64,000 nucleotides of DNA from Methylobacterium sp. E-066 (GTDB lineage Bacteria; Pseudomonadota; Alphaproteobacteria; Rhizobiales; Beijerinckiaceae): NCBI RefSeq assembly GCF_022829635.1, contig NZ_JAKSYO010000050.1, forward strand, positions 51,031-115,030, in the 5' to 3' direction. This document shows, in pieces, positions 25,021 through 33,997 of the stretch. Each line of letters opens with the position of its first letter. Position 1 is the first letter of the stretch. Under the pieces are notes generated by a model, which saw nothing but the letters and a program-made list of their open reading frames with translations, ran no database searches and was not told where the DNA came from. Both the position numbers and the translations under genes were made by a program.

Positions 25021-27294
25021 ATGGAATCAGGCACGCGGGACTCCCAAAAAATCCTCGGGACGGCCCATACCCGGGTCGAGGGGCCCGACAAGGTCACCGG
25101 CCGGGCGCTCTACGCCTCGGACCGGCCCGCCTCGGAGACGACGGCCCACGCCGCCCTGGTCACCAGCACCGTCGCCCGGGGCCGGATCACCGGGTTCGAC
25201 CTCGGCGCCGCCCAGCGGGTGCGGGGGGTGCTGGGGATCTTCACGCATCGAGAGTTCGCCGGGGCGGTGGCGCCGGTGAAGCACCTGATGGCCGGCGGCT
25301 ACGCCAACAGTTCCCACCGGCCACTGGATTCCGACGCGGTCGCCTATGCCGGCCAGATCGTGGCCCTGGTGGTGGCCGAGACCCAGGAAGCAGCCGAGGA
25401 GGCCGCCGGTGCGGTCCGGGTCTCCTACGCGGAGGAGCCCGCCGCCGGCGGCTTCGATGCGCCCGGGGCCGAGACCGTCCGGCTGGCGGACCTCAAGGCG
25501 CAGCACGCGGACATCGTCCGGGGCGACGCCGAGGCCGGATGGCGCGACGCCGCGATCCGGGTCGCGGCGCGCTACGAGACCCCGGTCCAGCACCACAACC
25601 CGATCGAGCTGTTCACCACCCGGGCCGCCTGGGACGGCGACCGGCTCACCGTGCACGAGCCGACCCGCTATGTCGGCGCCGCGCAGCACGGGCTCGCGGT
25701 GCAGCTCGGCCTCGACCCCGCGCAGGTGCGGGTCGTGGCCGGGCTGATCGGCGGCCATTTCGGCTCGAAATTCGCGCTGTCGCAGCACACGGCTCTGGTC
25801 GCGCTGGCGGCCCGGCGTCTCGGTCAGCCGGTGTCGCTGGTCCCGACCCGGCGGCAAGGCTTCACCATCGCCAATTACCGGCCGGAATCGCGCCACGCCA
25901 TCCGGCTCGGGGCCGACCGCGACGGCCGGTTCACCGCCCTGGTGCACGAGGCCGAGACCGTGACCTCGCGGTTCGATCCCTTCGTCATGGAGGGCGCCGA
26001 GGTGACCGCGAGCCTCTATGCCTGCCCGAACATCCGGACCGAGGAGCGGGCGGTGCGGGTCGACCGCAACACCCCGGGGCCGATGCGGGCGCCCCCGGAG
26101 GTGCCGTTCCTGTTCGCCCTGGAGAGCGCCGTCGACGAGATGGCGGTGGCGCTGGACATGGATCCGATCGTCCTGCGGCGGCTCAACGACACCGCAATCG
26201 ATCCCGTCTCCGGCAAGCCGTTCTCGACCCGGCCGCTGATGGCCTGCTTCGACGCCGGCGCGCAGGCCTTCGGCTGGGCGCGGCGGGCGCCGCATCCGGG
26301 GACGATGCGTGATGGACCTTGGCGGGTGGGGTTGGGCTGCGCGGCCTCGGTGCGGCCGGTGAAGATCGCGGCCGCGACCCTGCGGGTGCGGCTGGGTCCG
26401 GACGGGACCGCGGAGGTCGCCTGCGCCCATCACGAGATCGGCAACGGCATCACCACGCTGCTCGCCATGGGCGCGGCCGAGGGCCTCGGCGTGCCGGTGG
26501 AGCGGGTAACCGTCCGGCTCGGCGACACGGCGCTGCCGGCGGCCGGCATCTCCGGCGGATCGAGCACGACCACGAGCCTGATGAATGCCCTGGCGCTCGG
26601 CTGCGGCCAGATTCGCGAGACCCTGGCGCAGGCCGCGACGGGGCAGGGCGGGCGCCTCGCCGGGCGGGATCCGGCCGCCCTGTCGCTCGCGGCCGGGCGG
26701 TTGTCCGCTCCGGACGGCACCGGCCTCGCGCTAGCCGACGCCGTCGGCCCCGCGGGGGTCGAGACGCTGGCCGAATTCGTGCCCGCGGGCGGCGACCGGG
26801 AGAAGGCGCTGGCGGGCCTGCGGCAGGGCCATATCGGGCTGGCCTTGGGCGGGGGCGGCCATGCCGTGTCCTGGGGCTTCGGCGCGCAGTTCGCGGAGGT
26901 CCATGTCCATGCCGAGACCGGGGAGATCCGGGTGGCCCGGCTCACCGGCGCCTTCGCGGCGGGGCGGATCCTCAACCCGCTGACCGCCAAGAGCCAGCTC
27001 ACCGGCGGGATGATCTGGGGCCTCGGCTCGGCGCTCCTCGAAGAGACTGTGCTCGACGGCGCCGCCTACCGCAATCCGGATCTCGCCGAGTATCTCGTCC
27101 CGACCTCGGCCGACGCGCCGGAGGTCGAGGCGTTGCTGGTGCCGGACCCGGACGATCAGGTCGACGCCCTCGGCCTCAAGGGCCTCGGCGAGCTCGGCAT
27201 CATCGGCGTCAACGCGGCCATCGCCAACGCCGTCCACCACGCCACCGGCCGCCGGATCCGCAAGCTGCCGATCCGGCTGGAGGATGTGGCGTGA
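25021..27294 (+). CDS. Molybdenum hydroxylase (xanthine dehydrogenase family) large subunit
   Basis: A 757-residue molybdopterin-binding subunit. It begins with the family a/b-hammerhead domain (VEGPDKVTGRALYASD), has the molybdopterin segments GLIGGHFGSKFALSQH, RAPPEVPFLFALESA and GISGGSSTTTSLMNA, and ends with the catalytic glutamate in LKGLGELGIIGVNAAI. The family hydroxylates aldehydes or aromatic heterocycles at a Mo centre. No [2Fe-2S] or FAD subunit gene adjoins it, which is unusual because these are normally one operon. No signal peptide. Substrate unknown. Confidence 0.87.
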   Translation: MESGTRDSQKILGTAHTRVEGPDKVTGRALYASDRPASETTAHAALVTSTVARGRITGFDLGAAQRVRGVLGIFTHREFAGAVAPVKHLMAGGYANSSHRPLDSDAVAYAGQIVALVVAETQEAAEEAAGAVRVSYAEEPAAGGFDAPGAETVRLADLKAQHADIVRGDAEAGWRDAAIRVAARYETPVQHHNPIELFTTRAAWDGDRLTVHEPTRYVGAAQHGLAVQLGLDPAQVRVVAGLIGGHFGSKFALSQHTALVALAARRLGQPVSLVPTRRQGFTIANYRPESRHAIRLGADRDGRFTALVHEAETVTSRFDPFVMEGAEVTASLYACPNIRTEERAVRVDRNTPGPMRAPPEVPFLFALESAVDEMAVALDMDPIVLRRLNDTAIDPVSGKPFSTRPLMACFDAGAQAFGWARRAPHPGTMRDGPWRVGLGCAASVRPVKIAAATLRVRLGPDGTAEVACAHHEIGNGITTLLAMGAAEGLGVPVERVTVRLGDTALPAAGISGGSSTTTSLMNALALGCGQIRETLAQAATGQGGRLAGRDPAALSLAAGRLSAPDGTGLALADAVGPAGVETLAEFVPAGGDREKALAGLRQGHIGLALGGGGHAVSWGFGAQFAEVHVHAETGEIRVARLTGAFAAGRILNPLTAKSQLTGGMIWGLGSALLEETVLDGAAYRNPDLAEYLVPTSADAPEVEALLVPDPDDQVDALGLKGLGELGIIGVNAAIANAVHHATGRRIRKLPIRLEDVA

Positions 27295-27359
27295 GGCGGG
27301 CGCCTCTGCCTCCTTCTCCGCCGGCTACGATGCTCGAACATCGGCCTGTGTAAGGCGCG

Positions 27360-27396
27360 ACGCGCTCTCCTCCCCCTTGCGGGGAGGAGAGCGCGT
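27360..27396. terminator. Strong bidirectional terminator hairpin
   Basis: A 16-base-pair perfect stem (CGCGCTCTCCTCCCC / GGGGAGGAGAGCGCG plus the flanking A-T pair) with loop CTTGC between convergent genes (molybdenum enzyme + and aldo/keto reductase -). Confidence 0.75.
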
Positions 27397-27489
27397 TGTG
27401 TTTCAGAGGCTTGCCACAGAACAGGCCCGATGTGCGCCTCCGCGGGGGAGGGCGGTCGCACGCGCCATTCGAGCAGCGTTCGACCTGCC

Positions 27490-28614
27490 CTACTCCATCG
27501 TCGGCGCGAGCTTCTTCACGCTCTGCACGTCCTCGCCGAGCCAGGCCGCGTTCTTGGCGGTGCCGTCGAAGGTCGCGCTCGTCTTGAACAGCTCGTACTT
27601 ACCCTCCAGCGCGTAGGGCTTGGAGCGGGACAAGAGCTCGGCCACCGTCGCCTTGTCCATCGGCTTGAAGGTCTTCACCGCCTCGAAGGCCTGGTCCAGG
27701 TCGCGCTGGTTCTGGATGCCGGTGATCACCACCGAGACCGGCAGGTTCAGCGAGAAGTGCAAGTATTCCAGTGGCTTGATCGGCGCGTCGGCCTTCAGGA
27801 TCACCCCGTCGCCGAAGGTCTTCATAGCGAGCGGCGCGATGCCCTCGGCCACGAGGTGCGGCAGCACGAGATGGCCGAACGAGCGGAAATGCGCGTCCAT
27901 CACGTTGAGCGGCATCTGGCAGGAATCGAACTGGAAGCCGCGCTCCTGCGCCACCGCCAGCATCTGCAGGTGGATGCGCGGGTCCTTGTGGCCGGTGAAG
28001 CCGATATAGCGCAGCTTCCCCTGCTTCTTGGCCTCGAGGAATCCCTCCATGGCCCCGCCCTCCGCGAAGACGCGGTCCGGGTCGTCGTAGCGCAGGATCT
28101 CGTGGTGCTGGACGAGGTCGATCCGGTCGGTGCGCAGGCGCAGAAGCGACTGGTCGATCTGCTTGAGCGCCTCCTCCTTGGTCCGCCCGTCCATCTTGGA
28201 CATCAGGAAGACCTTGTCGCGGTAGCCGCCCTGGGCGAGGGCCGCGCCCATGCGCAGCTCGGAGCGGCCGTCGTTGTAGTCCCAGCAATTGTCCATGAAG
28301 GTGATGCCGCGATCGACGCCGGCATGGATCAGCCGGGTCGCCTCGTCGTCGGTCACCGCGCTCTTGCCGAGGTGGAACCCGCCCATCCCGATCGCCGAGA
28401 TCTTTTCCGACGTCCGACCGAAGGTGCGATAGAGCATCTCGCCCCGGCGCTCGCCCGGATCGGTGATCAGCGGCAGGTCGGCCGGGTCCTGCGGCCGGGT
28501 GTTCGGAAGCGGCGGGACGCTCACGGCTGCACCTGCGCTGCCGGCGCCAGCAAGACCTGTTCCCGTGATCCCTGCGCCGAGCACGGCGCCTTGAAGGAAG
28601 CTGCGGCGTTCCAT
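27490..28614 (-). CDS. Aldo/keto reductase with twin-arginine-like signal
   Basis: A 374-residue protein with a Tat-like start (MERRSFLQGAVLGAGITG, RR-x-F-L) and a reductase barrel: FMDNCWDYNDGRSE holds the Asp and Tyr of the catalytic set, VFLMSKMDGR the Lys and VQHHEI the His. ATG 28614 gives the signal directly. It lies 55 bases downstream of larB on the same strand, so it may be co-transcribed with the nickel-pincer genes. Some such barrels have lost activity; here the tetrad looks intact. Export to the periplasm is inferred from the signal. Substrate unknown. Confidence 0.82.
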   Translation of the reverse strand: MERRSFLQGAVLGAGITGTGLAGAGSAGAAVSVPPLPNTRPQDPADLPLITDPGERRGEMLYRTFGRTSEKISAIGMGGFHLGKSAVTDDEATRLIHAGVDRGITFMDNCWDYNDGRSELRMGAALAQGGYRDKVFLMSKMDGRTKEEALKQIDQSLLRLRTDRIDLVQHHEILRYDDPDRVFAEGGAMEGFLEAKKQGKLRYIGFTGHKDPRIHLQMLAVAQERGFQFDSCQMPLNVMDAHFRSFGHLVLPHLVAEGIAPLAMKTFGDGVILKADAPIKPLEYLHFSLNLPVSVVITGIQNQRDLDQAFEAVKTFKPMDKATVAELLSRSKPYALEGKYELFKTSATFDGTAKNAAWLGEDVQSVKKLAPTME

Positions 28615-28669
28615 CGGATATCTCCGTTCGGACAGGATTGGGGTTCGGGCGGTAACGGGTGGCGACAGG

Positions 28670-29350
28670 TCATCGTTCGGCCTCCTGGGCGAGGCGACTC
28701 GCCGCGTTGAGCAGGCGCAGGGCGGCGCAGGCCGCGCCGTAGCCGTTGTCGATGTTGACCACCGTGATCCCGGGGGCGCAGCTCGCCAGCACCGCATCGA
28801 GCGCCGCGCGCCCGCCCGCGGCGACGCCGTAGCCCACGGAGGTCGGGACCGCGATCACCGCCCCGGCCACGAGGCCGCCGACCACGCTCGGCAGCGCCGC
28901 ATCCATGCCGGCGGCGACGATCACCACCGGATGCGCCCGAATCGCGTCCAGCCGCGTGGTCAGCCGCCACAGGCCGGCGACGCCGACATCGGCGAACAGC
29001 GTCGCGGCCCGGCCGGCATAGCCGAGCGTCCGCAAGGCCTCCCGGGCGACCGGGACATCCGAGGTGCCGGCCGCCACCACGGCGACCCTGGCCGGCCCCG
29101 CGACGGCCGGGGGCTGCCCGAACACCGCCGTGCGCGAGACCGGGCAATAGTCGAGCCGCGCCGCAGCCCCGAGTCGGGAGCACTTCTCCGGGTCGAGCCG
29201 GGTCAGGAGCAGCGAGGCGCCCCGATCTCCGGCCGCCATCAGGATCGCATCGATCTGCTCAGGGCTCTTGCCGGCGCAGAAGATCGCCTCCTCCAGGCCG
29301 ATCCGCTCGGGCCGGGCGAAGTCGAGGGTGAATTCGTCCGCAACGCTCAT
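28670..29350 (-). CDS. larB: Nickel-pincer cofactor biosynthesis protein LarB
   Basis: A 226-residue AIR-carboxylase-like enzyme that carboxylates and hydrolyses nicotinic acid adenine dinucleotide as the first step in making the nickel-pincer nucleotide. Family segments are RLDYCPVSRTAVFG, VVAAGTSDVPVAREA, VVIVAAGMDAALPSVVGGLV and VPTSVGYGVAAGG. Its ATG overlaps the larE stop (ATGA), so translation is coupled. Gene order on the transcript is larC, larE, larB. Confidence 0.92.
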   Translation of the reverse strand: MSVADEFTLDFARPERIGLEEAIFCAGKSPEQIDAILMAAGDRGASLLLTRLDPEKCSRLGAAARLDYCPVSRTAVFGQPPAVAGPARVAVVAAGTSDVPVAREALRTLGYAGRAATLFADVGVAGLWRLTTRLDAIRAHPVVIVAAGMDAALPSVVGGLVAGAVIAVPTSVGYGVAAGGRAALDAVLASCAPGITVVNIDNGYGAACAALRLLNAASRLAQEAER

Positions 29351-30162
29351 GACGGGGAGGCTCCGGTCAGGAAGGCGCTGCCGACCCGGTAGGGCGCGAA
29401 CCGGACGAGGCCGGCAAGCCGCGGCGGCGCGATCTCCCGGATGCCGGCCCCGAGTTTTTCGCGACTCTTCGGGTCGAGGGCGGCGAGGCTTCCGGGGTCG
29501 AGTTCCACCACCACGCCCTCGGCGCGCACCCGGCAGCGGACGGCCCGCTTGGCGCCCGTCTCGGCGTCGAGGGCGCCCCCGACCAGCCGCTCGACCGCGT
29601 GGATGAAGCCCAAGGTCTCCGGCTCGATCGGGATGCCGGTCTCGACCCGGCTCGACAGGCACGGCGCGGACGGCAGCTCGGCCACGTTCCCGAGGCCGAG
29701 GTCGCGGGCGAGCGCCCGCACGGCCGCCTTGTCGAGGCCGGCCTCCACGTAGGGGTGGCGCACCCCGTGCTCCCGGGCGGCGTCGAGGCCTGGGCGGTAC
29801 TCGCCGAGGTCGTCGCGATTGGCGCCGGACAGGATCTGCCGCTCGGTGACGCTCCGGATCGCCCCGTACAGGTTGGTCTTGCAGAAGAAGCAGCGGTTGA
29901 CCGGGTTCGCCCGGTAGGCCGGGTCGGCGAACTCGCCGGCCTCGATCACCCGCAGGTCCCAGCCCTCCCGGGCGGCCTCGGCCCGGACCCGCGCGGTCGC
30001 CTCGCCGGGCACGGCCGGAGAGACCGCGTGGACCACGAGGGTCGTGTGCGGCGCCAGCCGGTGGGCGAGGGTGGCCAGCGTCAGGCTGTCGACCCCGCCG
30101 CTCACCGCCACCGCGACGGGCCCGAGTTCCGCCAGCACGGCTTCGAGATGCGCGCGCGTCAC
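29347..30162 (-). CDS. larE: Sulfur transferase LarE, probable iron-sulfur type
   Basis: A 271-residue PP-loop ATPase (SGGVDS, 21-26) that adds sulfur to the LarB product. It carries three cysteines in conserved places, C91 and C94 (NRCFFCK) and C168 (APCLSSR). This pattern fits the LarE type that binds a [4Fe-4S] cluster, rather than the Lactobacillus type that sacrifices a single cysteine. GTG 30162 is used, overlapping the larC stop (GTGA). Function by family; cluster type inferred from cysteines. Confidence 0.9.
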   Translation of the reverse strand: MTRAHLEAVLAELGPVAVAVSGGVDSLTLATLAHRLAPHTTLVVHAVSPAVPGEATARVRAEAAREGWDLRVIEAGEFADPAYRANPVNRCFFCKTNLYGAIRSVTERQILSGANRDDLGEYRPGLDAAREHGVRHPYVEAGLDKAAVRALARDLGLGNVAELPSAPCLSSRVETGIPIEPETLGFIHAVERLVGGALDAETGAKRAVRCRVRAEGVVVELDPGSLAALDPKSREKLGAGIREIAPPRLAGLVRFAPYRVGSAFLTGASPS

Positions 30163-31445
30163 CGCTCCTCCTTCGTGATTTCTTGTAAAGCGAGGCGCTC
30201 GGCCTCGCGGCGCAGGCGCGCCCGGTCGGCCTGGCCCGCCTGATTCAGGGCGTCGTCGGCCTCGGCCTTGGCGGTGCGGCCCCCCGGCCGGTCGACGACC
30301 TTGACCCGGACCGGGCGGCCCTCCGGCGCGACCGTCACGGCCTCGCGGTCGAGGACCGCGCGCGCGACCCAGTGGTGGCGCAGCCCGATCGTGGTGGTCT
30401 CGCGGAAGCAGGCCGCAATCGCCGCCTCCAGGCTCTCGGGCTGCACCAGGGCCTGGATATGGGCCATCATCCGGCCCTTCTTGCCCAGGACCGGCATCTG
30501 CACGACGTCGAGGATTCCGGCCTCCGCGCGCAGGCGGTCGAGGCCCATGGCCAGGTCCTCGCCCGACTGGTCGTCGATCTCGAACGCGATGACCGCGAGC
30601 GCGCCCCGCTCCGGTCGGGCGGCGGATGCCTCGTCCAGCACCAGCGCGCGCAGGCAATTGCTGAGGCCCGGCAGCACCTTCGTGCCGAAGCCGATGCCGC
30701 TGCGCCCGATCGTGCCGGGGGGCCGGCCGCGCCCGGGCTCGAGGCCGCAGAGATGGCGCAGGATCGCCGCGCCGGTGGGCGTCACGCGCTCGCCCGGGAT
30801 CCCGTCATCGAGGGTCGGAAAGCCTTCGAGCAGGAGCGTAGTGGCGGGGGCCGGCACCGGCAGGGGGCCGTGCTGGGTCCGGACCCGCCCGGAGCCCAGC
30901 GGCAGGGCCGAGACGCTCCAGCTTCGCACTTCGAGCAGGGCGATCAGGTGGGCGGCGGCGACGATGTCGGCGATCGAGTCGAAGGCGCCGACTTCGTGGA
31001 ACGCCACCGCGTCGACCCCGATGCCGTGGACCCGGGCTTCCGCGTCGGCGAGGTGCCCGAAGATCGCCAGCGCATGCGCACGGACGGCCGGCGCCAGGTC
31101 CGCCCGCTCCAGCTCCGCGCGGATCTCGGACCAGGGCCGGTGGCCGTGATCGGAAGCGTCGTGCGCGTGGCTGTGCGAGTGATCGTGCCCGGGATGATCG
31201 TAATGATGGTGGTGGTCGCCATGCCGGTGCGGCGCGGGCGGCGCCTCCGCACCGGGGGCCGAGACCGCGAAGCGCAAGCCCTGCAGGATGCCGTCATTGT
31301 GGTCGGGCGCCGCGCAGGCGATGCGCGGATCGACCGCCCGCACGCTCGCGCGCACGCCCTCCAGATGCTCAGGAAAGGCATCCAGCAGCGCGGCGGCGAA
31401 CATGTCGCCGGCCACGCCGCCGAGCGCGTCGAGGTGAATGTGCAT
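30159..31445 (-). CDS. larC: Nickel insertion protein LarC (single-frame)
   Basis: A 428-residue protein, which inserts nickel into the pincer nucleotide using CTP. N-terminal HLDALGGVAGDMFAAALLDA and C-terminal VQMPVLGKKGRMMAHIQ and LRHHWVARAVL are family hallmarks. A His-rich stretch (~73-103) is suited to nickel binding. In Lactobacillus larC is split by a programmed frameshift; here it is one continuous frame. It is the first gene of the lar operon. The larA enzyme that uses the cofactor is not in the window. Confidence 0.92.
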   Translation of the reverse strand: MHIHLDALGGVAGDMFAAALLDAFPEHLEGVRASVRAVDPRIACAAPDHNDGILQGLRFAVSAPGAEAPPAPHRHGDHHHHYDHPGHDHSHSHAHDASDHGHRPWSEIRAELERADLAPAVRAHALAIFGHLADAEARVHGIGVDAVAFHEVGAFDSIADIVAAAHLIALLEVRSWSVSALPLGSGRVRTQHGPLPVPAPATTLLLEGFPTLDDGIPGERVTPTGAAILRHLCGLEPGRGRPPGTIGRSGIGFGTKVLPGLSNCLRALVLDEASAARPERGALAVIAFEIDDQSGEDLAMGLDRLRAEAGILDVVQMPVLGKKGRMMAHIQALVQPESLEAAIAACFRETTTIGLRHHWVARAVLDREAVTVAPEGRPVRVKVVDRPGGRTAKAEADDALNQAGQADRARLRREAERLALQEITKEER

Positions 31446-31585
31446 GGTGTGTCGGTGGGCCCGAACCGGAATCCTGATGCCGCTCAGATCGGCCGCGCCC
31501 GGCTCAAGGCAAGGGACGCGGTCCCGATCCCGTCACGCGGCGTATCGCCGTCGGTCCCGACCGGGTGGCTCGCAGAACCATCACC

Positions 31586-32767
31586 TCACTCGGCGGCGGC
31601 CCCCACGGAATCAGCCATGCGGGCTCGCCGCGTGCCCAGCGGCTGCGGTTCGCCCACCGTCGTGTCCTCGGCGGTCTGGTGCTCCATCTCGGCGTTGAGC
31701 TGGGCGCCGGCGAGCACGATCATGGTCGAGATCCAGATCCAGGTCATGAAGCCGATGGCCGCGCCGAGCGAGCCGTAGGTCTTGTTGTAGCTGCCGAAAT
31801 GGGCGACGTACCAGGAGAACAGCAGCGAGGCGACGATCCACAGCACGGCCGCCGCGGCGCCCCCGGGCGTCACCCAGCGCCAACGCGGCGCGTCCCGGCT
31901 CGGGCCGTAGCGGTAGAGCATAGCGAGCCCGAGCAGGACCGCCACGAGCAGCGCCGGCCAGCGCAGCAGGGTCAGCCACCAGGCATCGGGGCCGAACCCG
32001 ACATAGGTCAGCACCACCGGCAGCACCACGACCGCGGCCAAGGCCAGGATCAGGAAGGCCAGCGCCCCCGCGGTGAAGCCGAGGGAGACGACGTTGAGCA
32101 GGACGAAATTGCGCTTCTCGCGCTCGTTGTAGACGATGTTGAGCGCGTCGAAGACGTGCTTCACGCCGCCATTGGCGCTCCAGACCGACAGGGCGATGCT
32201 GACGATCAGGCTCAGGCCGAGCGCCGTGTTGCCCTTCTCGTTCAGGCGCTTGACCTGATCGTCGAGGATGTCGAGGGCGCCCTGGGGCATGATGCCCTGG
32301 AGGCTGGCGAGCTGGTCGTTGATGGTCGAGGCGTCGGCCACGAGGCCGTAGCAGGACACCAGAGCCGCCACCGCCGGGAAGATCGCCAGCAGGGTGAAGA
32401 AGGTCACGCCGGCCGCGATCAGCGGCAGGCGGTTCTCGCCGATGTCGCGATAGGTCCGCAGCGCGATGTCCTTCCAGCCCTTGGCGGGGATCTCGGCCGG
32501 ATGGCTGGCGCCCCGCCCGCGATCGGCCTCACGCCGGGCGACCGCCTTCGCGTCGTCGCCCTCGTGCGTGGGCGAAGGCTCGTGCGCCGAGGAACCCGCA
32601 AAGGCGGGCCGGGAGTCCCGATCCGTCCGCGGCCCGGCGGGTCCGGCTGCCCGGCGCGGGAACGCGACCAGGCCGACCAGGGCGGTGGCGAGGGCCAGGG
32701 TCCAGACCGTCGAGGCCTGCCCCCCGGGGTCGCGGGCCGGGATGCGGTCTGGATCGGGAGAAGCCAT
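31586..32767 (-). CDS. YihY/BrkB-family membrane protein
   Basis: A 393-residue inner-membrane protein. After a ~100-residue charged N-terminal region (with one hydrophobic helix at ~20-40) comes the BrkB core: AAGVTFFTLLAIFPAVAALVS, the loop NEKGNTALGLSLIVSIALSVWSANGGVK, then FVLLNVVSLGFTAGALAFLIL, and the final FMTWIWISTMIVLAGAQLNAE. The family has about six helices and no proven transport activity. It is divergent from the sigma-factor gene and points towards the lar operon, but a 140-base gap makes co-transcription uncertain. Confidence 0.85.
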   Translation of the reverse strand: MASPDPDRIPARDPGGQASTVWTLALATALVGLVAFPRRAAGPAGPRTDRDSRPAFAGSSAHEPSPTHEGDDAKAVARREADRGRGASHPAEIPAKGWKDIALRTYRDIGENRLPLIAAGVTFFTLLAIFPAVAALVSCYGLVADASTINDQLASLQGIMPQGALDILDDQVKRLNEKGNTALGLSLIVSIALSVWSANGGVKHVFDALNIVYNEREKRNFVLLNVVSLGFTAGALAFLILALAAVVVLPVVLTYVGFGPDAWWLTLLRWPALLVAVLLGLAMLYRYGPSRDAPRWRWVTPGGAAAAVLWIVASLLFSWYVAHFGSYNKTYGSLGAAIGFMTWIWISTMIVLAGAQLNAEMEHQTAEDTTVGEPQPLGTRRARMADSVGAAAE

Positions 32768-32836
32768 CGATACGCCTCGGCACGGGGTCGCGGATCGCCT
32801 GCGGACGGCACCCGACGGGGCCGCGGATCCGAGAGG

Positions 32837-32861
32837 GGAACGCCGCGGCACGGCCCCGGTT
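32837..32861 (+). promoter_or_regulatory. Possible EcfG-type promoter
   Basis: GGAAC (32837-32841), a 16-base spacer and GGTT (32858-32861) resemble the alphaproteobacterial general-stress consensus GGAAC-N16-17-CGTT with one mismatch. It lies 180 bases upstream of the sigma-factor start. The match is short and could be chance. Confidence 0.3.
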
Positions 32862-33040
32862 CGCCGGCCCGGTGTGATCCGGGGCAGCATCCGATCCTCA
32901 GTGCCGCAGTCTTGCTTGTATTGGACCGGTTTCACCTTCGACGCGGCGGGTTCTAACCCATGTTGGGGCAAGGGCGACGCAAGCGCGCCACAAGCGATAG
33001 CGACGGGCGCGACCGGCCCGTTCGCCGACCCCCGGACCTG

Positions 33041-33790
33041 ATGCCCGACACAGAAGGCCACACCCTGCCCGATCCGGCCCGCGACATCCGGCACGGCCTG
33101 CCGGAAGCGGTGCGCAGCCATCTCGGAAGCCTGCTCGGCCTCACCTACGACCGGGTCGGCCCGTCCCCGGGGGCGGCCTCGGATCGCTTCGCCGACCTGC
33201 TGGCGCGCCTCGACGCCGCGCTCGCCAAGGATGCAGACGCGGGCGCGGGCGAGCGGGAGGCCGCGTTCCGGGCCGGTCTGCTGAAGGTGGTGCCGGCCCT
33301 GCACCGCTTCGCGGTCTCGCTGACCCGCGACCCGGCCGCGGCCGACGACCTCGTACAGGATACGCTGCTGCGCGGCTGGCGCGGGCGCACCGGCTTCACC
33401 CCCGGGTCCAACCTGGAGGCGTGGCTGTTCACGATCCTGCGCAACGTCTTCTACAGCCAGCACCGCAAGCACGGCCGTGAGATCGCCGACACCGACGGCA
33501 GCTACGCCGAGCGGCTGACCAGCGTGCCGGAGCAGGGCGGCCATCTCGACCTCCAGGACGTGCGCGCCGCCCTCGAGCGCCTCGCCCCGGTGATGCGCGA
33601 GGCGCTGGTCCTCGTGGCGATCGAGAACCTGAGCTACGAGGAAGCCGCCGCCGTCATGCAGTGCCAGATCGGCACGGTGAAGAGCCGGGTCTGGCGCGCC
33701 CGGGAGCAGCTCGCCCGGATGCTGGGCTACACGGGTGCCGAGATCGGCAACGACGGGGTGATCCTGTCGGTGACCGGGACCTCCGCCTGA
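33041..33790 (+). CDS. EcfG-like ECF sigma factor with NepR-like N-terminal segment
   Basis: A 249-residue protein. Residues ~80-145 are sigma region 2 (DDLVQDTLLRGWR, LEAWLFTILRNVF) and ~185-235 sigma region 4 (LSYEEAAAVMQCQIGTVKSR); the linker GSYAERLTSVPEQGGHLDL and overall wording match the EcfG (general stress) group. Before it, residues ~23-59 (HLGSLLGLTYDRVG...ASDRFADLLARLD) resemble the NepR core that binds EcfG. A covalent NepR-like segment could hold the sigma factor in check or dock PhyR. ATG 33041 was chosen; an upstream start at 32960 is possible. The sigma call is firm; the NepR-like reading is my inference from pattern. Confidence 0.85.
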   Translation: MPDTEGHTLPDPARDIRHGLPEAVRSHLGSLLGLTYDRVGPSPGAASDRFADLLARLDAALAKDADAGAGEREAAFRAGLLKVVPALHRFAVSLTRDPAAADDLVQDTLLRGWRGRTGFTPGSNLEAWLFTILRNVFYSQHRKHGREIADTDGSYAERLTSVPEQGGHLDLQDVRAALERLAPVMREALVLVAIENLSYEEAAAVMQCQIGTVKSRVWRAREQLARMLGYTGAEIGNDGVILSVTGTSA

Positions 33791-33939
33791 CGCGGCCTCC
33801 ACGGTATCCACCGGCCAATACCCATATCCGCCACACAGCCCTCTGTATTCGGCAGAAAATTTGACTTAAGTGAAGGCGCCCGGGGTCATTCCCGGGCGAC
33901 ATAGGGCGAGTTGGGTCGATCCGTCGTCCCGGCTCAACT

Positions 33940-33991
33940 CCCGTCGGTGTGACATCCCCCCGATCCACCGACGGGAGCCCCTTTCGGGGCT
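33940..33991. terminator. Two hairpins between convergent sigma and nepR genes
   Basis: CCCGTCGGTG (33940-33949) pairs with CACCGACGGG (33966-33975), and directly next to it AGCCCC/GGGGCT (33976-33991) forms a second short hairpin with loop TTTC. They end just before the nepR stop codon. Confidence 0.5.
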
Positions 33992-33997
33992 ACCCGC

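Noticed and set aside
27599..28288. Second minus-strand frame inside the aldo/keto reductase gene
   Set aside because: Plus-one shadow of the reductase, Arg/Pro/Gly-rich.
32960..33040. Longer start for the sigma factor
   Set aside because: The extra 27 residues are basic and low in complexity; ATG 33041 starts the acidic segment leading into the NepR-like part. It cannot be fully excluded.
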